NCBI RefSeq assembly: GCF_013456555.2
Contig: NZ_CP084885.1
Coordinates: forward strand, 62,001-126,000
Source: Natrinema zhouii
GTDB lineage: Archaea; Halobacteriota; Halobacteria; Halobacteriales; Natrialbaceae
Reading direction: 5' to 3'
DNA: 64,000 nucleotides
Within the stretch, counting starts at the first letter, position 1. The number at the start of each line of letters is the position of its first letter. The notes beneath the pieces are model-generated. The model ran no database searches and had not been told where the DNA came from. It worked only from the letters and a program-made list of their open reading frames with translations. Both the position numbers and the translations under genes were made by a program. This document shows positions 45,980-54,398 of the stretch, one piece after another.

Positions 45980-47536
45980 CTATTCGACGCAGCAGCTCAT
46001 CGTCGATGTGTCGCGCCGGAACGCCTGACAGGCGTGTTTGAACGCTTCGCTGAACGTCGGGAACGGGTGGACGGTGTCGATGATATCGTCGACGGTCAGC
46101 CCGAATTTCACCGCCAGCGTCGCTTCCATGATCATGTCGGCAGCCCGAGGACCGACCATGTGGACGCCGACGATCTCGTCGGTCTCGTGGTGTTTGACGA
46201 CCTGGACGAGCCCGTCTGTGTTCTTGACTGCTTTCGCTCGGGGAACGTCTTCCATCTGGATGGTCCGACACGAACAGGTTCCGTGCTTGTCCATGTACTC
46301 CAGTTCGGTCGTCCCGACAGCGGCGACCTCGGGGTCAGTGAACACGACTGCTGGAACCGTATCGTAGTCGATGCTGACGCTCTCGTTGTCTTCTCGCGGG
46401 CTCCGCCCGCTTGAACGGCCCGAGGAGCGTAGCTCCGCGCTGCCGAAGGCGTTCTTGACGGCGTGGTTGCCTTCTTTGGCGGCGACGGTTTCCAGTTCGG
46501 GTTCGCCGATCACGTCGCCGGCGGCGTACACGTCTGGGTTCGTCGTCTGGAAGTGCTCGTCGACGTGGATGGTCCCATCGTCGTTTGTTTTGACCCCGAC
46601 CCTCTCCAAACCGATCCTCTCGCTGTTCGGCTGGACGCCAGTCGCGACGAACAGCGCATCCGCGGTGACCGTTAGCTCGTGGCCGTCGACGGCTGTCTCG
46701 ACGGCCACGCCAGTCTGTAGCGCGTCGACGCCGCCGTCAGTTGCTGGCGCGCGGACGCGCTGGAAGTCGTTGCTGATGATCACCTCAATTCCCTCTTCTT
46801 CGAAGGCGCGCTGCATCTCACGGCCGAGCTGGCTTTCCATCCCCGAGAGGACGCGCTCGGAGCGCTGGAGGATGGTCACGTCGACGCCGACACGGTGGAG
46901 GATCTGGCCCCACTCAAGCGAGATGTAGCCGCCGCCGATGATCACGATGCTCTCGGGGAGGTCACGCTCCTCGAGGATGGTTTCGCTCGTGTAGTAATCG
47001 ATGTCGTCGAGGCCGTCGGTGGGTGGTTCCCACGGTAAACTCCCGGTTGCGACAAGCGCTTTCTCCCCGGTGATGCGTGCCCCTTCGTCGGGGCCGTCGA
47101 CGACGTCGATGGTCGCGTCGTCACCGGACTGTGTCCGGTTGCCCGAGGGACCTCGTCCCTCGCTGTCGACCAACTGACCATAGCCCTCGTAGATGTCGGT
47201 CTCGAAGTGGTCGGCGACATCCACGTAGTTCGTCTGCCGGAATCGCTCAACGAGGGTGTCGGTCCCGTCTAGTGCAGTCGCCCAGTCAACAGCTGGTTCG
47301 TCGTCACTGCACTGGACGGCGTCGAACGGGTTGTCCCGGGACGCGAAAGCGCTCTCGCTAACCGCCAGTAGGTGCTTGCTAGGGACACAGCCGATGTTCA
47401 CGCAAGTGCCGCCGATCGGCAGGCCCGTATTCACCATCGCCGTCGACAACTCCTGGCGGCTCGCTTCGGTAATCGCGGCGAACGACGCTGCACCACCGCC
47501 GAGAATCACGAGGTCATACGAATGGGCGTCTTCCAT
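45980..47536 (-). CDS. merA: Mercury(II) reductase
   Basis: 518 residues from ATG 47536 (MEDAHSYDL). FAD motif LVILGGGAASFAA; active site GGTCVNIGCVPSK; NADP motif VIIGGGYISLEW; FAD motif VYAAGDVIG; the dimer domain ends TVHPFPTFSEAFK and the C-terminal pair SCCVE. The terminal CC and the VNIGC active site are MerA hallmarks, reducing Hg2+ to Hg0 with NADPH. It lacks the optional N-terminal HMA domain. A divergent HxlR-type regulator and a palindrome lie upstream; merR, merT and merB are not in the window. Confidence 0.9.
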   Translation of the reverse strand: MEDAHSYDLVILGGGAASFAAITEASRQELSTAMVNTGLPIGGTCVNIGCVPSKHLLAVSESAFASRDNPFDAVQCSDDEPAVDWATALDGTDTLVERFRQTNYVDVADHFETDIYEGYGQLVDSEGRGPSGNRTQSGDDATIDVVDGPDEGARITGEKALVATGSLPWEPPTDGLDDIDYYTSETILEERDLPESIVIIGGGYISLEWGQILHRVGVDVTILQRSERVLSGMESQLGREMQRAFEEEGIEVIISNDFQRVRAPATDGGVDALQTGVAVETAVDGHELTVTADALFVATGVQPNSERIGLERVGVKTNDDGTIHVDEHFQTTNPDVYAAGDVIGEPELETVAAKEGNHAVKNAFGSAELRSSGRSSGRSPREDNESVSIDYDTVPAVVFTDPEVAAVGTTELEYMDKHGTCSCRTIQMEDVPRAKAVKNTDGLVQVVKHHETDEIVGVHMVGPRAADMIMEATLAVKFGLTVDDIIDTVHPFPTFSEAFKHACQAFRRDTSTMSCCVE

Positions 47537-47567
47537 CGTATCCGAAGATAGGAACACGAAGTAATTA

Positions 47568-47594
47568 TACTCCAGAGTCCGAAGCTATGGAGTA
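47568..47594. promoter_or_regulatory. Palindrome TACTCCA / TGGAGTA between merA and the HxlR gene
   Basis: Perfect 7-bp arms with a 13-nt spacer are centred in the 77-bp intergenic region, next to A/T-rich promoter DNA. It is the candidate binding site of the HxlR-type regulator controlling both directions. Confidence 0.6.
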
Positions 47595-47613
47595 GGTTGG
47601 AGGCCGCAAAGCT

Positions 47614-47958
47614 ATGACAGACACAACATCATCCCCGCCAACGTGCGACGTAGACGGAACGTGCTACTGTCCACTGACTGGCGTCATTAGCACACTCAGT
47701 CGGAAGTACGCGATGCAACTGGTCAGCATCATCGGCGCTCACGACTCGCTCCGGTTCGCGGAGATCGAGGACCATCTCTCGAGTGCGAGTACGTCTACGA
47801 TCTCGAAGCGGCTCGATGAGTTCGAGGAGGCAGGGCTCGTTTCGCGGACGCAGTACAATGAAATTCCCCCGCGTGTGGAATATGCGCTGACTGATGAGGG
47901 GGATGAGGTTCGAATGAGACTGGATCCACTCCTCGAGTGGGCAACGACGGAAAATTGA
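47614..47958 (+). CDS. HxlR-family winged-helix regulator, possible mercury sensor
   Basis: 114 residues. A Cys-rich start (CDVDGTCYCPLTG, three Cys in nine residues) leads into an HxlR-type wHTH: RKYAMQLVSIIGAHDSLRFA, TISKRLDEFEEAGLVSRTQY and PPRVEYALTDEGDEV. The Cys cluster could bind Hg2+. It is transcribed divergently from merA, so it is likely its regulator. Related wHTH C-termini appear at 54035 (decayed) and at the right window edge. Confidence 0.82.
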   Translation: MTDTTSSPPTCDVDGTCYCPLTGVISTLSRKYAMQLVSIIGAHDSLRFAEIEDHLSSASTSTISKRLDEFEEAGLVSRTQYNEIPPRVEYALTDEGDEVRMRLDPLLEWATTEN

Positions 47959-48030
47959 GCTATGCTGTCTATCGGAGCGCTGGAGTCTCAGAAAAGTCCC
48001 AAGTTGGAAGTTGAGAGGTGGATACCCACG

Positions 48031-48831
48031 TCAGCTCATTGTGTTCTGCAACCGTTCCCGAAGTACGTTCTCACGCTCCTCGAACTGGTCGACTTTCACC
48101 TGCAAATCATCGCTGCCCGTTCGATACGCTGGTGATTCACCCTTGGTATCGCGCTTCTATTGGTTCGATCTGTCCTGCGTGGACGAGACTGCCTCTGAGT
48201 CTGCATCCTTGTGAAGAAGATCGACGAGCGCGAATTGCGCGCAGGCAGCGAACGAACACTTCTCATTAGAACACCAGACATCAGCGTAGGCGATATCGGT
48301 GTATTCACCTGCGTAGACGGGTTTGCCGATGCCAAGTTGGAATCGCAGTCGTTGCGGGGGCAGAGCGGCTCGATACGCGTAAACGAGGGCATGTCGTCCA
48401 TGAATTCCACTTCAGTAGGGAGAATAATTTGGCGTGATATCGTCGGTCAGGACACTGCTCTCGACGGCATTGATCTCGCCGCCCTCAAGGTCGACGATTC
48501 GATAGACAGCGTCACCGATCCACTCGCAGTGGACGCTGGAACACATTGTACTCGCGTAGGCACCATTCTCAGTGTCTAGGTGGACGCTCAGGAGGTCGAG
48601 TTCCTCGCTACAGAGTGGACACTCCGCTGGGACCTGCGCGTAGCGGTAGCCCGTTCCGACCGTGATGTTGTCCTGGTCTACCTGGACGCCGTGATGCTCC
48701 ACGAGCCGACCTCGGACCGCTGCGCTGAGATCATCGAGGAGTGTATGGCGCACATCCTTGTCGTTGGGGAGCTCAGTGCCGTCGACGGTGATCATCAGCC
48801 GGTACGCTATCGTCTGGGTTGTATCGTCCAT
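48031..48831 (-). pseudogene. 267-codon plasmid gene interrupted by two in-frame stop codons
   Basis: One frame runs from ATG 48831 (MDDTTQTIAYRLMITVDGTE) to TGA 48031, interrupted by TGA at 48412 (after NYSPY) and TAG at about 48163 (after DRSNQ). Cys pairs CPLCSEEL and CSSVHCEW in the first part and VWCSNEKCSFAACAQFALVD in the second suggest zinc-ribbon-like domains. The last part is a coiled helix (VKVDQFEERENVLRERLQNT). The first 139 codons may still be expressed. No function is known. A TAACCAA/TTGGTTA repeat lies upstream. Confidence 0.6.
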
Positions 48832-48910
48832 TCTAATTACCTCTCAGGGCACGTTCGGTCGCGCCCGCACCCCTCTCGGGGCGAGAAAAAATCACCGGTC
48901 ATAAGTAGCA

Positions 48911-48947
48911 TAACCAATGATAATAGTGAAACGTCCCCTGTTGGTTA
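48911..48947. promoter_or_regulatory. Inverted repeat TAACCAA / TTGGTTA upstream of 48831 gene
   Basis: TAACCAA (48911-48917) and TTGGTTA (48941-48947), outer span 37 bp, about 80 bp before the start codon. It matches the repeats at 37656 and 51803. Confidence 0.55.
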
Positions 48948-49396
48948 CTTCAGTCAAAATCTTTCGACCATCACAATGTACTCGTGATGCATGTCGGAAC
49001 GCCGGTCAGAGAGCAAGTCTCAATTTATAAGACAAATTGGGAATCGTCGATTACTCCACCTCGTCAGTGGGTTCCTCTGCCCACGCTCGAGAAACTAACA
49101 TAAATGCGATACTAAGCATTGTTGTATCTTTCAGGAGGTGGATCTCTCGGATAGTCGACTTACTGTCGATTGTGTAGAGGGAACTATACTTGTCGCGTCA
49201 TACTCCCGTCTCGGAACGTCCTCGGCAAGAAGTATACGAAGCGAATGCTTGGTCGTGACCATTAATTTAAAGTAATTCCTGAAATTTCGAGGTATTTGAC
49301 TTTGGCCATCGCTCACTAGTTCCGGTCCATATTGCCGAACTATGCCCTTGTGGGTAGGCAGTAGCTTTACTGAACTTCCGCGCGTAATAGGCTAGC
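48948..49396. other. Intergenic, no clear gene
   Basis: About 450 bases. A 61-codon minus frame (49131-49316) lacks a recognisable family or good start context, so I do not call it. The last 50 bp contain the promoter of the hydrolase gene. Confidence 0.35.
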
Positions 49397-50266
49397 ATGA
49401 ATCAATCAGCCCAGCTTGAACTAACCCCGCCCGACGAAGACGCTATAGATGTCGAGAACGGCTCGATTTTCTTCGTTGGCACTGCCACGGTGATCATCCG
49501 CTACGCAGGATTCACGATTCTGACGGATCCAAACTTTCTCCACGCGGGGGATCACGTCCATCTCGGGTACGGCATCACCGCAGAGCGCCAGACCAACCCA
49601 GCGATTGATATCGAAGAGATACCTCCGGAGGTAGACTTCGTCCTCCTCTCGCACTACCATGGCGATCATTTCGATCATCTTGTCCAAGAGAAGCTCGATA
49701 AAGATCTCCCAATCATAACAACGCCCCATGCCGTTGAGAAAATTGCGGACAAAGACTTTCACGAGACGTATCCGCTGGATACGTGGGACACGATAACCAT
49801 TTCTAAGGGTACTTCCGAGCTTGATATTACGTCGATGCCCGGTAGACATGGCCCGCCTGTTGTCGAAAAGGCAATGCCACCCGTCATGGGAAGCATGCTG
49901 GAATTCAAGCCTGAAGGGGACAATACTGCCCTCCAGTTCTATATTACGGGAGACACCCTCATGTACGATAAACTGAAGGAGATTCCAGAACGCTATCCGG
50001 AGATCGATCTCGCACTGCTGCATCTGGGGGGAACCGAAATCCTTGGCGTCCTCTTGACGATGGATGCAGAACAAGGTGTTGAAGCTGTTGAACTGTTCGA
50101 TGCAGACACCTCAATCCCAGTCCATTACAATGACTACGAGGTCTTCCACTCACCGCTCTCCGACTTCAAGGAGGTAGTTGCTGAGGCGGGCCTCGAAGAG
50201 CAAGTTGCATACTTGGATCATGGCGAAACCTATCAGTTCACGGTGCCAGTAGATCGGCTCGGCTGA
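49397..50266 (+). CDS. Metallo-beta-lactamase-fold hydrolase (UlaG-like)
   Basis: 289 residues. FVGTATVIIRYAGFTILTDP (beta strands and first Asp) is followed by the metal motif LSHYHGDHFDHL (HxHxDH), a later GRHGPP His, FYITGDTL (Asp) and VHYNDYEVF (His). This is the UlaG/metal-dependent hydrolase branch of the superfamily; the substrate is unknown. It is monocistronic and convergent with the NicO-like gene at 50329. Confidence 0.87.
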   Translation: MNQSAQLELTPPDEDAIDVENGSIFFVGTATVIIRYAGFTILTDPNFLHAGDHVHLGYGITAERQTNPAIDIEEIPPEVDFVLLSHYHGDHFDHLVQEKLDKDLPIITTPHAVEKIADKDFHETYPLDTWDTITISKGTSELDITSMPGRHGPPVVEKAMPPVMGSMLEFKPEGDNTALQFYITGDTLMYDKLKEIPERYPEIDLALLHLGGTEILGVLLTMDAEQGVEAVELFDADTSIPVHYNDYEVFHSPLSDFKEVVAEAGLEEQVAYLDHGETYQFTVPVDRLG

Positions 50267-50328
50267 GAAGATAAATTCATCGATGAATAGCCGCCTCTCC
50301 TTTGGTTATTCTACTCATGGGAGCATTC

Positions 50329-51072
50329 CTAGAGGGAAATCGCTTGGCTGAGGAAATAGAACCCAAAGGCAAAGACTATCACGGCCGACACGATCTGTGA
50401 AATCGCGTGTATTCGGTCACTCTTTCCCTTAGCAAGCGCGAAAAACGCGCCTGTGCCTGCGCCGATGAGAGCCATTGTAACCGTAATCGCGGCTGCGTAT
50501 GCGAGCACCGCCAGTGCCACTATTTCTTGATTGGTATCCGTGACGATAATGGAGATAAACGCGATCATGCTGAGCGGTGGTGATAAGGTAAACAATGCGC
50601 CGACAATACTGACTTCCAGATACTCCGCAATCGTATGTTCATGTGTGTGTGAAGGAAGTGAAGACGATCTGTGCTGCTTGCTCGAAATAGGCAGATGCAG
50701 ATGAAAGTGAGCGTGATTGTTGCCATCGTCCGAATGGCTGTGTTCATGTTTATGAATGAACGTTCGGATCCCAACGACGCCTAATACCCCACTTAAGAGG
50801 ATTAAGACCAACCCAAGGACGATCGATCCAACTGATTCGATCACGGGTGGGAATGTCGTCTGTCCGAGCAGGAAATATGCAATGATAATCCAGAGGATGA
50901 CGAGGAATACATGGCCAACAGCGAAGCACATTCCGACGATTGCTGAGAGCTTCGAGCTCTCGGCTTCACTCGTTAGCGAGGCAATCCCCGCTGCATGATC
51001 TGGTTCGATTCCATGGGTAACCCCGAGGACGCTAGCTGTGAGGAGGATCGCTGATGTAGTTGTTAGATCCAT
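50329..51072 (-). CDS. NicO/UreH-like nickel-cobalt transporter family protein
   Basis: A 247-residue, six-helix membrane protein with HGIEPDHAAGIASL in TM1 (the HX4DH motif), a His-rich loop (HKHEHSHSDDGNNHAHFHLH, SHTHEHT) and a C-terminal half with SPPLSMIAFISI. It is paralogous in design to the gene at 43134 but more divergent. No NikR-like gene is adjacent. Metal transport is inferred; direction unknown. Confidence 0.8.
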   Translation of the reverse strand: MDLTTTSAILLTASVLGVTHGIEPDHAAGIASLTSEAESSKLSAIVGMCFAVGHVFLVILWIIIAYFLLGQTTFPPVIESVGSIVLGLVLILLSGVLGVVGIRTFIHKHEHSHSDDGNNHAHFHLHLPISSKQHRSSSLPSHTHEHTIAEYLEVSIVGALFTLSPPLSMIAFISIIVTDTNQEIVALAVLAYAAAITVTMALIGAGTGAFFALAKGKSDRIHAISQIVSAVIVFAFGFYFLSQAISL

Positions 51073-51342
51073 CTATAGCAATACTATCAACATCGATTAT
51101 TCTTAATGCCCAACTGTATTATATATCCAACCATAGAGGTCTTATCAATCCTGGAATCAATGTGCTCTGAAAGTTCTTAACTGTCATTTCTTCCGCGATA
51201 ATCACTTTACACTCTACATGGCGATAAAGTTGGGTGGATGATGTTATACAGATACGAAATTATCTGAAGAACCGCTCGTTTGTTCTTGAAAATAGAAAAC
51301 AGTGTTGAGTGTCTAGATCCATTGCTTCTCTTATTGGGACGG

Positions 51343-51708
51343 TTAGATCTCAGGGCCGTAGATGATTGCTGAGCGGCTTTCGTAACCGCAATCCCGACAT
51401 TTGAACCACCATTGTACCTTCGCTCCGTCGGCACTCTTCTGGTCGACGACGACGTCGTCGTTTGGACACTCTGGACAGGGTAGGTCAGGCTGGGGGCGCT
51501 TTCGGAGTTCGCCGCGAAGCGATTTTGCTTTCTTCGTCATGAATCCACGTGACCACACCGGATAGCCGTCGACGAGAATCGCGGCTCGCCATGTGTGAAC
51601 GTATGAGTTTGGCGCCCGGTGAAGCACCGCGTGCGCGTTGGTCTCTGTATCCCGATACGCTAGCTTCGGGGTACAGCTCTCACGCGTCCAATTTTTGATT
51701 CGTGGCAT
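51343..51708 (-). CDS. Small zinc-ribbon plasmid protein (DUF7568-like)
   Basis: 121 residues from ATG 51708 (MPRIKNWTRESCTPKLAYRD). The C-terminus has a zinc ribbon: CPECPNDDVVV...WWFKCRDCGYESRS, two CxxC knuckles about 30 residues apart. The N-terminal half contains AHAVLHRAPNSYVHTWRAAI and DGYPVWSRGF. Similar proteins are widespread on haloarchaeal plasmids; the family name is from memory. A longer frame using TTG at 51798 lacks homology. It lies downstream of the broken 111-codon gene on the same strand. Confidence 0.7.
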   Translation of the reverse strand: MPRIKNWTRESCTPKLAYRDTETNAHAVLHRAPNSYVHTWRAAILVDGYPVWSRGFMTKKAKSLRGELRKRPQPDLPCPECPNDDVVVDQKSADGAKVQWWFKCRDCGYESRSAIIYGPEI

Positions 51709-51801
51709 GTATACTAGTATCTCCGCGTTCGGGAGGCCCGCAGTCGCTTGATTCGTGTATTGACTGGTTTCACGAGTCGATATTGCGCTCCTCACCAATG
51801 A

Positions 51802-52137
51802 TTAACCAACACAGCCAGTCAAACGAACTGACTGTTGGTTCTCCTCGAAGAGACAGCGGTCGGCCGCGTTGTCGCCGGCAAGCGTCTGCTGATCCTCGTC
51901 AGTATCGGCGAAGAGGGTCGACTGGTCACCCTCGGATGATTGTTCTACCTATGGACGATCGTCGACACCGAACTCACTCGCCTCCGGCCGGTCGAGCCGC
52001 GAATCACGGTCGCGATGATCCACGTCCGCACCGAAGTCCTCAAGCGAGGTTTCGACATTCGTCTCGGTGACTTCGAGCTGGCCACCCTCGCCGAACGCGG
52101 TCTGCTGTTGAATCTCGATCTCTGGTCGAACGCTCAT
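51802..52137 (-). pseudogene. 111-codon plasmid-conserved gene with one TAG
   Basis: MSVRPEIEIQQQTAFGEGGQ, NVETSLEDFGADVDHRDRDS and EFGVDDRP are followed by TAG at about 51949. The same frame then continues EQSSEGDQSTLFADTDEDQQ and LAGDNAADRCLFEENQQSV to TAA 51802. It is acidic and Gln-rich, with no known domain. Its 3' end coincides with a TAACCAA/TTGGTT inverted repeat. Confidence 0.6.
51803..51841. promoter_or_regulatory. Inverted repeat TAACCAA / TTGGTTC
   Basis: TAACCAACACAGCCAGTC is inverted as GACTGTTGGTTC, outer span 39 bp, about 95 bp upstream of the 51708 start. It is the third occurrence of this repeat type in the window. Confidence 0.55.
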
Positions 52138-52192
52138 CTATATTGAGCCTCCACCCAATGGAGGCCCCGAAAAACTGCCCACAAGCGTCGGC

Positions 52193-52414
52193 TTAGTCCT
52201 CCTGTGAGCGGATATCGCTGGCTCGGTGTTCGAGACGCCGAAGGATTTGGACTCGCTGCTGGTGGGCGTTCTCGTAGGCGACGCAGGCTCGCAGCGTTTC
52301 CATGTCGTTGATCGTCACGATGCCGGCGTTGATGAGTTGCGTATTCGCTGGTTCGAGACGCTGTTCTGGTGACAGACCGCTCGATACCGTGAGCTGCTCT
52401 GACGAGTTACTCAC
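52193..52414 (-). CDS. Small helical plasmid protein, unknown function
   Basis: 73 residues. LSPEQRLEPANTQLINAGIV, NDMETLRACVAYENAHQQRV and QILRRLEHRASDIRSQED are amphipathic helices without Cys pairs or membrane segments. It lies upstream of the 52137 gene on the same strand, separated by about 55 bp, so it may be cotranscribed. Family not recognised; it may be DNA-binding by analogy with neighbours only. Confidence 0.55.
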   Translation of the reverse strand: MSNSSEQLTVSSGLSPEQRLEPANTQLINAGIVTINDMETLRACVAYENAHQQRVQILRRLEHRASDIRSQED

Positions 52415-52512
52415 TGAGTGTCGCCTCCGCTCCTACTGAGGCGACGAAAAAACAGCGCCGTACTGAGAGTGTTAGAGTAGTTCAGGTACCCTCGTTTCGC
52501 GTCGTGTGGTGA

Positions 52513-52980
52513 TTATTGCTCCGAGTCGGCCTTGATCGCAGTGAGAACGCAGAACACTGAGAACACTGTATGGGCCACGTTCGACCAGACATCCAGAGCG
52601 AACCCGCCGATCATGTGAACACCGCGCTCAAATCCAAACTCTTCCCAGCCGATAGCAGCAAATGCGCCGAAAAAGAGCGTGCCGAACCCCATGTACTGGC
52701 GAGCAGCCTCGGGGTCCCGGCTAGCTCGCAAGCCGAGCCAACCAACCAGTATGTGTAACACTGAATGGCGTCCGTTGATGGCGAACTCGCCAAGAAACAG
52801 CCCGGGTTCGAGGTTCACGAGGCCGTCGTCATCATTACCCCAGACTGCAGGACCGACGAACCCGAGTATCCCGACAGAGAGCATGAACGCGCCGAACCTC
52901 CGAACGATAGTTTGAATCTCGGACGACTGTCTCCCCTCCGTCTGCCGTGCTTCGCCATGGAGCGTACCTGTCCCAGACAT
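52513..52980 (-). CDS. DUF4383-like membrane protein
   Basis: 155 residues with four hydrophobic segments: FGAFMLSVGILGFVGPAVWG, HSVLHILVGWLGLRA, FGTLFFGAFAAIGWE and WSNVAHTVFSVFCVLTAI. The HxxLHxxxG and NxxH(T) motifs fit DUF4383. A soluble N-terminus of about 25 residues precedes TM1. Function unknown. It appears intact. Confidence 0.72.
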   Translation of the reverse strand: MSGTGTLHGEARQTEGRQSSEIQTIVRRFGAFMLSVGILGFVGPAVWGNDDDGLVNLEPGLFLGEFAINGRHSVLHILVGWLGLRASRDPEAARQYMGFGTLFFGAFAAIGWEEFGFERGVHMIGGFALDVWSNVAHTVFSVFCVLTAIKADSEQ

Positions 52981-53168
52981 ACGATTCCGTGTTCGCCGCC
53001 AATACGGGAATAGCTTCGGGGAAGAACATCGATACTCATTTCAGATCGGGTTCGCTGCGGACGTCCTACGAGGGACTGATCTCGAATCAGTTCTCAGCAG
53101 CGTTCAATTGAAGACCGAGAAAACCGTTATTTATGCAGTAATAGCGGTCTACGAGAGAGTACTACACC

Positions 53169-53971
53169 ATGCCGGATTCATCTAATCATAAAAGCACTGT
53201 CCGCGAGGAATTCACAAAACAAGCCACTGCTTACGCGGCAAACGCCTCACTCACTGACCCCGAAAAAGTGGACGCTTGATCCAAGCAACTGATGCGTCCC
53301 CCGACGCACGCGTCCTTGAGGTCGCGACGGGACCCGGCCACGTTGCGCTTGGGTTCGCTGACGTATACGATGAGGTCGTTGGGGTCGATCTAATGGAAGC
53401 ACCGCTCGCAATAGCCGAGCAAACGAGACGAGAGCGTGGTATACCGAATGTTCACTTCCAGAAAAGTGACGCTGAAATGCTGCCGTTCGACGACAATACG
53501 TTCGATATTGTGGTTTGCCGTCTCGCGTTTCACCATTTCGAAGATCCGTCACGGGTTCTTCAGCAGATGGCGCGAGTGTGCCGTCCAGACGGTACTGTCG
53601 GTGTCGCTGATCTCGTTGTGAGTGAATATCCCGAACGGGGAAACTACCAAAACCGATTTGAACAACTCAGAGACCTCTCAAACGTGCGTGCTCTCTCGCT
53701 GAGCGGTCTGATAGAGCTGTTTACTGAGAACGGGGTAGAGGTCCACAATGTGAAGACGGGGGTCCTCATACCAGAAGTAGAACAGTGGCTCGGTAATGCA
53801 CAAACACCGGACTCCCGAGCTGACGAGGTTCGGGAGCTGATCAAAGAGGATGCAAACGAGAATCTAAGCAGAGCTCGCCCGTTTTGGCAGGATGGTGAGC
53901 TACACTTTGTCCAACGCACAGCCATCATCATTGGTCGCCGATTAGAGAAGACAGTACACGACGCTACATAG
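53169..53971 (+). pseudogene. Class I SAM methyltransferase, one-base frameshift near the start
   Basis: MPDSSNHKSTVREEFTKQAT and ANASLTDPEKVD are followed by a stop caused by loss of one base (about 53274). The next frame continues LIQATDASPDARVLEVATGP (SAM motif I, EVATGPGHVAL), VVGVDLMEAPLAIAEQT (motif II), FDIVVCRLAFHHFEDP (motif IV) and MARVCRPDGTVGVADLVVSE. It is UbiE/MenG-like by pattern. The 231-residue second frame lacks the N-terminal helices but keeps the catalytic fold. A sequencing error or recent mutation are both possible. Confidence 0.75.
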
Positions 53972-54034
53972 GATGCGCAGAACCAGCATTCATCGTCCAA
54001 TATAGAGGTTAGGGCGTTCTAGAGACGGTTTCGA

Positions 54035-54326
54035 TTACGAGTAGCGTTGTTCGCTTGCTTCGATTTGGGTGATGACGTCAGCGATTTCGTTACCGTTCTC
54101 AGTGAGGACGTAACTGACCGTTGGTAGCGTCGCTGTTTCATCCACTACTCGAACGACGACGTCCTCCTTCTGAAGGCTCTTCAACCGCGTCGAGAGTACT
54201 CGCTGGCAGCCCCTCGATAGTGCTTTTGGCCTGACTGAACTGTGCGTCCCTGCAGGCAAGTGATCGGTGGATGTGGAATGTCCACTTACAGCCGAGGACT
54301 TCCCAAATGCCGCTCCACTCGGTCGG
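54035..54326 (-). pseudogene. HxlR-family regulator, frameshifted
   Basis: The C-terminal frame reads LSTRLKSLQKEDVVVRVVDE and VSYVLTENGNEIADVITQIE to TAA 54035. The preceding residues (EVLGCKWTFHI, then AQFSQAKSTIEGLPASTL) are in other frames. This is a recognisable HxlR wHTH missing its reading-frame continuity. It lies just downstream of the hemL pseudogene. Confidence 0.6.
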
Positions 54327-54398
54327 TTCTGGAAGGCTTGACTCTGTAATTTTTCAGGGGTGATCGAGAGGTTGAACGACCGTCTGTGCCGGTCATCG

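Noticed and set aside
49131..49316. 61-codon minus-strand ORF
   Set aside because: No family, no clear promoter or ribosome-binding site, and composition not convincingly coding.
26819..52137. Possible reassignment of TAG as a sense codon
   Set aside because: Several intact genes in the window (for example copZ and copA) end with TAG, and TAG-broken genes sit among other obvious pseudogenes.
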